Below are positions 56,801 through 64,000 of a DNA stretch of 64,000 nt, in pieces (positions within the stretch are counted from its first letter, which is position 1; every line of letters starts with the position of its first letter). The notes under the pieces are model-generated. The model searched no databases, had not been told where the DNA came from, and saw only the letters and a list, made by a program, of their open reading frames with translations. Source of the DNA: Paratinospora sagittata (taxonomy: Eukaryota; Streptophyta; Magnoliopsida; Ranunculales; Menispermaceae); NCBI GenBank assembly GCA_035771175.1, contig CM069608.1, positions 13,358,019-13,422,018 on the forward strand, given 5' to 3'. The position numbers and the translations under genes are program-made.

Positions 56801-59800
56801 AGCTTTTGAATTGAGACAAGATTAGTGGACATTTTTGGAATAGGAAGTACATTTCTAAGTGCAAGTGCAGGGCTGATGTGAACATCTCCTATGCTTGCAA
56901 CTGTGGTTAAGGCCCCATTAGTTGTGGCTATTTTTTGATTACTTGGGCACGAGTTATAAGTATGAAATATATGAGATGAATGGGTCATGTGGTCAGTAGC
57001 GCCAGAATCTATAACCCAAGAGTTGGCAAGGAATTTATCTGAGACTTTGAATATATAGAAATAGGAAACTTACCTAAATGTGCCAATGAGTAGGAACCTG
57101 AGGGTTTTTCAAAAGTGTCAAGTAGGGTTCGTAGCCTCTCAATATCCTCTTGGGCACGAGTTATAAGTATGAAATATATGAGATGAATGGGTCATGTGGT
57201 CAGTAGCGCCAGAATCTATAACCCAAGAGTTGGCAAAGGATTTATCTGAGACTTTGAATATATAGAAATAGGAAACTTACCTAAATGTGCCAATGAGTAG
57301 GAACCTGAGGGTTTTTCAAAAGTGTTAAGTAGGGTTCGTAGCCTCTCAATATCCTCTTGGGCACGAGTTATAAGTATGAAATATATGAGATGAATGGGTC
57401 ATGTGGTCAGTAGCGCCAAAATCTATAACCCAAGAGTTGGCAAAGGATTTATCTGAGACTTTGAATATATAGAAATAGGAAACTTACCTAAATGTGCCAA
57501 TGAGTAGGAACCTGAGGGTTTTTCAAAAGTGTCAAGTAGGGTTCGTAGCCTCTCAATATCCTCTTGGTTGAATCCTGCTCGCTCCAAGAGGTCTCTGCAA
57601 CTGGTTGATCAGTGGATAAATGGGTCTGTCCACTGCTTCTCTGTTGCCCTCCTTTGTAGCCCCACTCTTTACTTGACATTGATGGCTTGCCATGGAGTTT
57701 CCAACACTTCTCTCTGGTATGCTTGGCCTTCTAACAGTAAGTACGCCAAAGGTTATTGGAGTCTTAGATGATTCCGCACTTTGAGTGCTTGTTTTCTGAC
57801 CATTACCCCGATTAGCTACCATAGTTGAGCCTTCCATCTTCCAAGGTTCGGGCATAATACTTCTTTCGCTTTCTTCAGTTAGGACATTGGAGATGGTTTC
57901 ATTTAGAGTGGGCAACCTCTTGCTAAGTATCTGAACTCGAACCTGGTCAAGTTCAGAATTAAGCCCAACCAAGAAATCGTAGACTTTGTTTTTCTCGATG
58001 TAATTCGTCAATATCACTGCATCCTCAGGGAACTTAGTCTCGATACATCGATAATGATCAAGCTTTTGCCACAGATTCTTCAAGACATTGACGAATTTCG
58101 TAACCGTTTTATTCCCTTGTTTTGCGGCTCCCGTCTTGACCTTTATTTCATACGCTTTGGAATATGTTTGGTGAATGGCATCCCATATATCTTTAGCAAT
58201 GGTTAGGAACATGCACGTATCACTAATATAGGGTATCATCGAATTGCATAGCCACACCATAATTGTCGAATCTTCGTTGTCCCATTTCTCAAATTGAGGA
58301 TCTCCTTTCTTCTGTCCAGTTCGCAGAAGGTGGCTCAATTTTCCTTTGCCCTTTAAAAGGGTACGAACAAGTTGAGACCACTTTAAATAATTCTTTCCGT
58401 TGATTTTAGAGAAAAAACGAGTTACCAATAGACAATAGTTACATAGAATTGATAAAAAATATGTATGATAGAGCAATGACTATTGGTAAAATAACAATAA
58501 GAAAAACTAGTGAGTTCCTAATTACTGTAATTTTGCACCAAGGATCTGCTTTAAGCCCTATCTTTTTGTGCTAGTTAGGAATGAATTGACCAAACATATT
58601 GAAGAAGATATGAAATAAAATGTTGACCAATAAGGAAACAATATGTGAACAAACTAAGTGTAACAAAAACGCAATGTTAAGATGGATATGTGGTAAAACA
58701 AAAAGAGTGATCTTTTAACAATCCATAGTAATGATAGAGATAGATGTTGGCTTAGAATAACGTGCACATAAATAATTAAGAAAGATACAACTAATTATAA
58801 TTTAAATGTTGACTTAACCCCGAATAGAGTGGAGTGGAAGAAGCAGATTCATGTAGCTGACCCCATGTAGTTGGGAAAAGGCTTAGTTGGGTTGACTTGC
58901 AATAGCTAGAAACTGGATTGTCGCACTAGAAGCTAGAGTTCTAGATCAATGAAGGAAGGTTGCTTAGTTGTGTGTTTATCGTTGTCGACTAAAGATTGGA
59001 AAAACCAATTTTGGATACTATAAGCACCTAGGTTGCTTGGTGGGTTTTGGAAACTAGGAAGAATCTTGTATCTTTATATTAGGATACTTTTCATATCTTT
59101 CGCGCATGTTTTCTTATCTATCAATTGGCATATTCCAAAAGGAGATAAAGAATCCCAAGTTTAAAGGAGAAGGATGGTGAGGTTTGCCCCATTGGAACTC
59201 CATACTTTCAACGGAATAATGGAAAGTTAGATGTATATGACATTGCACCAGTTATAGTTAAATCTAAATTATTTTTTTATTATTTATTTTTTCGAGAAAA
59301 AACAAGTATAATATTATATTAATTAAGAAGAGTGATTACGTAAGGAGTACCAAAGGTACTCAATTGGGGAAATATGATCATACAAAATGTCACCCCAAGT
59401 CCTACATGCAATTGACCCAATTCCTATACCAATCAGTCACCCAAAAACCTGCTGCAAACTTTGAGCAAGCGACCCAGTTAGAAGCCAACCAAAGTGCTTT
59501 TACTCCTTCAAAAACTCTCCTATTACGCTCCATCCTGATAGACCAAAGGGTTGCAAATCCTACCATCATCATTATTTCTTTGTCTTTCCGAGTTAAATCT
59601 AGATTATTACCGACTTAGTGATTTGATTCAAATGCCTAGATTTTGCTGATTATCTTGATTCAAATATAACATTTTCATAGATTTGCACTTTTGCTTTAGT
59701 ATATAATAATTAATTGATCAATTTAACATAATTTTTTTTTTTGACAAGAAACATAATATATTAATAGATAGATAAAAAGCCAAAGGGACGAGGAGTCCCA

Positions 59801-60169
59801 ATGGAGAATTACAAAGCTTCAAGTATGTTGTTCCATCTGAGCAGCCAATCCCCAAATCCATAGCCTAAAGATAGCTTACTAGAGCTAATCCAAGATGCAA
59901 ACATAAAAAGGGCTTGATCCCACAACTTACTACAACAGGAAAAACAGTCCTTGAAGATCAATTTAACATAATGAAGAATACTTGTAGGCTTCTCTTTCAT
60001 AACTTGAACCTACCTCATCGTGTTATCTTTTTATGTTTTCCCTTGCTACCTGAAGGGTGTTAGCACATATTTGGGAGCAGCTCCTATCGTTCAATGTCTG
60101 GAGAAGTACAAACCTGACGTTATAATTACTTCACGAGTTGCTGATGCTGCTTTATTTTTAGCTCCAATG
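41819..60169 (+). CDS. DUF1446/AtuA-like protein, first six exons, gene continues past the window
   Basis: Six exons join in frame to 192 codons: 41819-41860, 41951-42152, 42258-42332, 46217-46318, 51803-51843 and 60056-60169, all with GT-AG introns. The protein starts MEITEELHNCEVKL, then RENPQRRKEKVYIGCGAGFG with a glycine-rich motif, LDYLVLECLAERTLADRYQ, SDWMLRLLPLAVEKGTRIIT, VVVAFEVASMKSG and finally STYLGAAPIVQCLEKYKPDV / IITSRVADAALFLAPM. These phrases are characteristic of plant DUF1446 proteins. The bacterial relative AtuA works in acyclic terpene degradation; the plant role is not established. The family is about three times longer, so further exons lie beyond 64000. Exon 5 is the least certain because it is short and its residues are least typical. 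The reading frame shows no lesion. Confidence 0.88.
42333..46216 (+). other. AtuA-like gene, intron 3 (3.9 kb)
   Basis: It starts GTAAGAG and ends TTATTTTAG. It holds an RTE-type LINE tail (43180-43570) and diffuse, decayed sequence. Scattered open frames (for example 44951-45178) show no family resemblance. Sequence around 45480-45660 (GGTCGTGGGGTTCCTTACAA and neighbours) looks repeat-derived but could not be assigned. Confidence 0.75.
43180..43570 (+). mobile_element. RTE-type LINE 3' fragment
   Basis: Broken frames contain phrases of the C-terminal end of plant RTE elements: APIYR / DKMMRFLLD, a basic stretch, DVNLALDKVEWRK-like text and finally PT*LGKDF around 43545. It is related to the fragment at 58430-58890 (both end in CATGTAGTTGGGAAAAG-like sequence). 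Confidence 0.6.
47031..47913. mobile_element. Non-autonomous hAT-type element with 8-bp target duplication
   Basis: The ends TAGGGCTATAAGTGGGTCGG and, inverted, TAGGGTTGTAAGTAAACCCG are alike. The flanks GTACTTAC (47023-47030) and GTGCCTAC (47914-47921) match in 6 of 8 positions, the length expected of hAT. The 883-bp body has GGTCGGGT-rich arms and a pyrimidine-rich centre (47330-47600) with CTT and GA microsatellites and GTTAGGGTTT phrases resembling a plant 5' UTR. No transposase is encoded. Confidence 0.8.
50040..50565 (-). pseudogene. LINE 3' fragment (zf-RVT end)
   Basis: On the minus strand the sequence reads a GESIDHLFFQ-like phrase (about 50515), then AWTIWLEWNQRVFKN (about 50310), and ends in a T-rich tract at the left that would be the poly(A) side. 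The same phrases occur in the LINE at 60831-63395 (MIWLERNNRVFHG), so this is a 5'-truncated copy of a related L1-type LINE. Confidence 0.65.
51589..51745 (+). mobile_element. Au-type SINE
   Basis: It starts GGGGAGCCTTGGTGCAACGG (box A region) and contains CATGGGTTCGAGTTTTG (box B). It goes on with GGTTGTGTACAATAGACC, TCCTTCCCTGGGACCTTGCA and GGGTTGCCC, then a short T-run. This is the layout of the angiosperm Au SINE family. It lies about 60 bp upstream of exon 5 of the AtuA-like gene, in sense orientation. Confidence 0.85.
52156..52980 (+). mobile_element. TGTAACACCC-class LTR fragment
   Basis: TGTAACACCCTGACCTTGTA starts at 52156. The block GGGTTGAGCAAAAGCCCAAT near 52471 is the diverged version of the block at 627, 9142 and 27319. 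No TTACA end was found before copia sequence, so only the 5' portion is called. Confidence 0.55.
53465..53785 (-). mobile_element. copia 3' LTR
   Basis: On the minus strand the purine tract GAGCTTGAGGGGGAG (53786-53800) is followed by TGTGGGAAACTGTGGCAG. The far end is not certain (TG near 53465-53495). The other LTR of this element is missing. Confidence 0.6.
53786..58415 (-). pseudogene. copia gag-pol, nearly complete order but broken
   Basis: In minus sense: gag at 58415-57570 (INGKNYLKWSQLVRTLLKGK, IMVWLCNSMIP, TAKDIWDAI); a triplicated gag-protease segment (57566-56936); GAG-pre-integrase and integrase at 56988-55760 (WLHHRRLGH, C..C, HSDIWG, QSNDAKDYF, PQQNGVAERKN, VGYSSTQKGYKC). Then reverse transcriptase at 55310-54460 (NWKQVMNVEMEALEKNGTWE, FDVKNAFPHGDLEEEIYME, KYFLGIEV) with a deletion around 54750-54830 where the KALYGLKQ and YVDD region should be. 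RNase H follows at 54210-53885 (VVVRSSVETEFRAMA, NPVQHDRTKHIEID). The 5' LTR is gone; the copy joins RTE sequence near 58415. Confidence 0.88.
56938..57566 (-). repeat. Triplicated 207-bp segment covering the protease active site
   Basis: GGGCACGAGTTATAAGTATG occurs at 56945, 57152 and 57359, exactly 207 bp apart. The three copies differ by only a few bases (GGCAAGGAA/GGCAAAGGA, GTGTCAAG/GTGTTAAG, GCCAGAAT/GCCAAAAT). In minus sense each unit holds EDIERLRTLLDTFEKPSGS and the protease start WVIDSGATDHMTH. The third copy has Phe for the Ser of DSGA. 207 is a multiple of three. Confidence 0.92.
58430..58890 (+). mobile_element. RTE-type LINE 3' fragment
   Basis: Broken plus-strand frames read KYVYDRAMTIG, ILHQGSALSPIF and LTKHIEED (reverse transcriptase), then, after a gap, LNVDLTPNRVEWKKQIHVAD and P*LGKGL, the standard C-terminal end of plant RTE elements. 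The catalytic region between is missing. Confidence 0.75.
59274..59590 (-). mobile_element. 5'-truncated LINE tail with 18-bp target duplication
   Basis: AGTTAAATCTAAATTATT (59256-59273) and AGTTAAATCTAGATTATT (59591-59608) flank a 317-bp insertion that starts with a T-rich tract on the plus strand (poly(A) on the minus strand). Its minus strand resembles the far 3' end of L1-type LINEs. No usable coding sequence remains. Confidence 0.8.
59733..59955 (-). mobile_element. 5'-truncated LINE tail with 17-bp target duplication
   Basis: GATCAATTTAACATAAT is repeated exactly at 59716-59732 and 59956-59972. The 223-bp insertion between begins with a T-run (poly(A) on the minus strand). The minus strand reads FMFASWISSSKLSLGYGFGD and WLLRWNNILEAL, the C-terminal end of a LINE. 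It lies 100 bp upstream of exon 6 of the AtuA-like gene. Confidence 0.9.
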
Positions 60170-60830
60170 GTAAGTGGATTTTTGCCACATACTCTTGCCT
60201 TTGAGCTCTTTTTTTTTATTTTTCTGCATATTTATAAAAGTATCTTGCTGATATTTTTGTTTTCAAATTTCATAGTCTAGATGTACTTGTAAGTGTCATT
60301 GCATAAGTTACCAAACTTACCATAGCAACAGCAATAAAAATAACAACATCAAAGTAGTTAAAGGTGCTAGACATTTAGCCTATACTCGATTGTTATTAGC
60401 ATTTGCAGGAGGACCACCGGTCTTTGATTCATTTTAGGTTATAAATATCTTTAACATCAATATTAATTAACCTTGTTTCTTGTAAAAAAAAAGTAGTTAA
60501 AGGTGCAAGACACACTAAGTGGATATTATAACATTATAACATTAAAATGTAGTATATGTATATTATAATATTAAAATCCTCAAATGATTATTAAAATAAA
60601 AATATAAATAACTCATAAGTGGATGACCATTAAACTCCAAATTAATGTGTACTATGTGTATATTATAACATTAAAATCCTCAAATGGTTATTTAAATTAA
60701 AATATATAAAACTCAAATGTGGATAGCTAACTCCAAATTAAAATGTAATGTGTAAATTATAACATTAAAATCCTCAAATTATTATTAAAATTAAAATATG
60801 AATTGTAATTATTAAATATAATCAATTGTT
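60170..60830 (+). other. AtuA-like gene, start of intron 6, with AT-rich repeats
   Basis: Donor GTAAGT at 60170. At 60520-60800 three imperfect copies of about 115 bp share TATTATAACATTAAAATCCT, CAAATGATTATTAAAAT, AACTCA.A.GTGGAT and CTCCAAATTAA.ATGTA (for example CTCAAATG at 60572 and 60677). Confidence 0.7.
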
Positions 60831-63395
60831 TAAGAGTTCCAAGATTGAACTTTATGAGGCAATCAATAAGAGGCCTTTTTGTAGTATGAAAGGCCAAGGA
60901 CCAAGGCCCCATTTTCACCGGGGTCGGACAGTTTTACTATGGCTTTTTTTCGTCATTCATGGGAATTGGTCAAGGGAGAACTTATGCAGGTGTTCGAAGA
61001 GTTCTACCAGAATGGTGTGGTCAACATTATGACTAATGAGACATACATCTGCCTTGTCCCTAAGAAGTCTATCTTGGAGTCTTAAGGACTTCCGTCCTAT
61101 CAGCTTAACCACTAGCTTGTACAAGATCATATCCAATGTCTTGGCTACAAGGTTAAGATCTGTTTTGCACAAAATCACTACACCATTCCAATCATCATTT
61201 AATGAAGGTAGACATATTCTTGATGCAGTCCTTATTGCCAATGAGGCGGTAGAGGTGTACCGCTCGAGTGGAAAGAAGGGGGTGGTTCTCAAAGTGGACT
61301 TTGCCAAGGCTTATGACTCGGTGGATTGGGGCTTCATGAAATTTGTGCTGAGGAGGAAAGGATTTGGTAGCAGATGGTTATCTTGGATAAATGGATGTAT
61401 TTCTTCAGTTACTTATTTAGTAGTTATTAATGGTAGACCGAGGGGAAAATTTAATGCGGGAAGAGGTTTGAGAAAAGGGGATCCATTGTCTCCTTTCTTA
61501 TTTACTATCGTGCCAGATGGCGTAAGTAGCCTGATGCTACGGGGTAGGCAATTCTCTATGGTGTATGGTTTCGAACTTGGCAAAGATAAGATCGAGATCT
61601 CTCATTTGCAATATGCAGACGATACATTGTTCCTGTTGAGAGGAGAGGAAGAAAACGTAATCAATGCTATTGGGGTTCTGAAGTGCTTCAGTGAGCTATC
61701 TGGCTTAAGGGTAAACCTCCTCAAAAGTCAGTTGGTGGGTATCAACATGAATTTGGAGACATTTTCTCACCTAGCTAATAGAGTGGGATGTTCAGTGGGT
61801 TCGTGGCCTATGAATTATTTAGGTTTCCCGCTTGGAGGCAACCCATTATCCTAGAGATTTTGGGAACCAGTTATGGCTAAAATTTCCAAGAGATTAGATG
61901 GGTGGAAACAGGCCTCTCTATCCAAGGGAGGGCAATTGGCTTTGGTTCGATTTGTTTTAATGGCACTTCCCTCATATTACATGTCTATATTCAAGATCCC
62001 ATCATCAGTGGTAGCATGGATTGAGAAAAGGATTAAAAGGTTCTTTTGGGGAGGCAAACGGCATAGAGGTCCTCTAACTTGATAAAGTGGGAGGTGGTGA
62101 AGAGATCGGTGGAGAAAGGTGGTCTGGGTATTGGGAATTTGTCACTCCGTAATGTTGTGCTTTGTAGCAAATGGATTTGGAGGTTCGTTACAGAACCACA
62201 TTCTCTTTGGGCAAAGCCGCAAAAAGTGATCTCGAGCAAATACGACAGACTAAATTTTGAAGGTTCGGGTAGAAGGGTGAAGTCCACCTACAAATGTTCA
62301 TGGAAGTTCATTTCCTCTTTGGTGCCTCAGTTCTCTCCTCATGTGGCATTCAGAGTTGGTAATGGACAACTATTAAGGTTTTGGGAGGACAGGTGATTGG
62401 ACAACTCAACATTGGCTACTACTTTTCCACACCTCTACAGACTATCTAACTTCCATAATCACCCCATAGCCTTCTTTTTGGACCATTCTTTTCCATCACA
62501 CTCCCAAAACACGTCCTGGAACTTGCACTTCCCTAGAGCCTTAACAGATAGAGAGTTGGTTGAGATTGGTTCCCTTCTTAACAAACTTCAAAACGTTTCC
62601 TTTACACTAGAACCAGATAGGATTACTTGGTCCCTTGATCCATCTAAGGCATACACATGCAAATCCTTCTTCTCAACACTAATTGATGCACCACACATTA
62701 TACCATCCACTTGCTTTACTCACATTTGGCAGGGATATGTTCCATCTAAGGTAAAGGTATTTGGGTGGGCTTTGGCTCATAGGCGTATCAATACAATGGA
62801 AATGATGCAACGAAGACTTTCCAATATGTGTTTGTCACCTCACTGCTGTACCTTCTGCAAAATGAATGGGGAAAACATAGATCATATGTTCTTTCAATGT
62901 GACTATGTGAGGAAGATATGGGGGGAATGGATCAAATTTTCTGGGCATAGATTCATGGTCCCTAACCAGGTGGAAGAGGCTTTGTCGTTACAACATCTGC
63001 CCTCTTTGTCAATTAAGGAAAGAGGGTTGGGTATGATTGCATTTTATGCTTCATTATGGATGATATGGCTTGAACGTAATAATAGAGTATTTCATGGCGT
63101 GGAAAAGTCTGGATTGCAGCTTTGGGAAGACATCAAACTTAAGGCTAGTACATGGGTCTTTGCTTCACCTTTGGGTGGGGGTTTCTCAATATCTGAATGG
63201 TTATTAAATTGGAGTAATTGTATGTATGTGGGTATGGATATTCTATATTAAATAGGAAAGGGGCTAGCTGGGGTGTCTATATGGATAGAAGATTGGATTC
63301 TATAGTTCCTGATTTACTTCTGGTAAACAGTACATGTATAGCTATCTTATTATTACATCAATATAATTCATGTTGTTTCCGCTCAAAAAAAAGAA
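60831..63395 (+). mobile_element. 5'-truncated L1-type LINE (2.6 kb)
   Basis: It lies in intron 6 of the AtuA-like gene, same strand. It starts within the linker before reverse transcriptase and ends in a 3' UTR with an A-run (CCGCTCAAAAAAAAG, about 63379-63393). No convincing target duplication was found. Confidence 0.8.
60890..63251 (+). pseudogene. LINE reverse transcriptase and zf-RVT domain, with lesions
   Basis: Frames read, in order, AFFRHSWELVKGELMQVFEE (about 60940), DFRPISLTTSLYKIISN, VLKVDFAKAYDSVDWGFM (first catalytic Asp), GLRKGDPLSPFLF and LQYADDTLFLL (YADD, about 61612). Then come MNYLGFPLGGN, KRLDGWKQASLSKGGQLALV, KRSVEKGGLGIGNL and, at the end, a zinc-knuckle-like CCTFCKMNGENIDHMFFQC and WMIWLERNNRVFHG. 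Breaks are a frameshift near 61070, TAG at 61852, a frameshift near 62080 and TGA at 62394. The endonuclease and first ORF are absent. Confidence 0.9.
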
Positions 63396-64000
63396 AGACT
63401 CAATCAAAATTCTTTCACTATGCATCTGAAGCACAAGGGACCTTTGTCACCTTAAGTATGCTTTCACCTTAGATGGCTTTTGACCTATAATTGCATTAAG
63501 CTTGCTTGTATGAAAAACGTCAAACCCAAAATATTGTAACTATGTAACTATAAGATTCTAGTAAGTTGTATTTGTTCAGCTACAATTTTCTCTCTTTTTG
63601 TAAGTCATCCAGATGAGTAGTTATGCTTATTAGTTTAGATTATGATGGTTATTCTATTGAAGAATAGGTATAGATTTCTTCATGTCATTTACTAAAATGA
63701 CCTCAAGATTTAGTTGTCTTGTTTTAGGATATTTGCTTGAAAATATTGTAACTATTTGTAAGGTTCTCAATAAATTGCATCATATTCACATAAATGGTCA
63801 TGCAGATGAGCAAATTTTACCCTTACATAATGACAAAATTATAATAAGGCCTTTGTTGTGGAGAGAATAAAAGACCATACCGGCCCTTGAACCTTTTCGT
63901 TTTGAAACCATTTATTGTCGTCTAAAAGCAATTTAATATATAAAACATTTTCCAATAGCTTGTTTCGAAAGTTTCACAATTGTTTGTAAAAACAATTTGA
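63396..64000. other. Intron 6 sequence, nothing recognised
   Basis: AT-rich sequence with no exon-like stretch of the AtuA-like gene. The next exon must lie beyond the window if the gene is whole. Confidence 0.5.

Larger units (their letters stand above)
51844..60055 (+). other. AtuA-like gene, intron 5 (8.2 kb)
   Basis: It starts GTAAGTTT and ends CTACCTGAAG. It contains, in order, a TGTAACACCC-class LTR fragment, a copia element on the minus strand, an RTE LINE fragment and two short LINE insertions. The acceptor GAAG is weaker than the others, but the exon behind it is unmistakable. Confidence 0.7.

Noticed and set aside
57529..57771. Plus-strand open frame near the gag-protease region
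   Set aside because: It lies antisense to the copia gag frame and has no family resemblance.

Overview
This window is repeat-dominated nuclear DNA from a flowering plant, probably a eudicot. The evidence is AT-rich intergenic sequence, spliceosomal GT-AG introns, a plant-type DUF1446 (AtuA-like) gene, plant Ty1/copia and Ty3/gypsy-type LTR elements, L1- and RTE-type LINEs, an Au-type SINE, hAT-like repeats and a plant mobile domain (PMD) protein. The species cannot be named from the sequence. No rRNA gene, functional tRNA gene, CRISPR array or bacterial operon was seen.

Layout. 1-4804: a decayed minus-strand copia element whose 3' LTR was split by a large LTR of the TGTAACACCC class; a later local inversion appears to have separated the two halves. 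5027-12093: a broken minus-strand gene for a plant multi-pass membrane protein, cut in its coding sequence by a 5-kb LTR-LTR element (6798-11787) with an exact 5-bp target duplication. 12094-18022: short tandem duplications, a tRNA-derived SINE-like sequence and a hAT-like composite holding an AT-rich tandem-repeat element and a 5'-truncated LINE. 18023-30430: nested retroelements, including a young copia element (19059-23961) with identical LTRs, inserted in the endonuclease part of an old LINE. 34518-41320: a 6.8-kb element made of a decayed PMD gene between two inverted arrays of about 178-bp tandem repeats, bounded by terminal inverted repeats. This is the least ordinary object in the window.

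41819 to beyond the right edge: the one host gene that still looks intact. It is the first six exons (192 codons, all junctions in frame) of a DUF1446/AtuA-like protein. Its introns have grown to 3.9, 5.5, 8.2 and more than 3.8 kb by accumulating an RTE LINE, a hAT-type element with an 8-bp target duplication, an Au-type SINE, a copia element with a triplicated protease region, two short 5'-truncated LINEs with 17-18-bp target duplications and a 2.6-kb L1-type LINE.

All identifications come from reading motifs, splice sites, LTR ends and target duplications directly. No database search was run.
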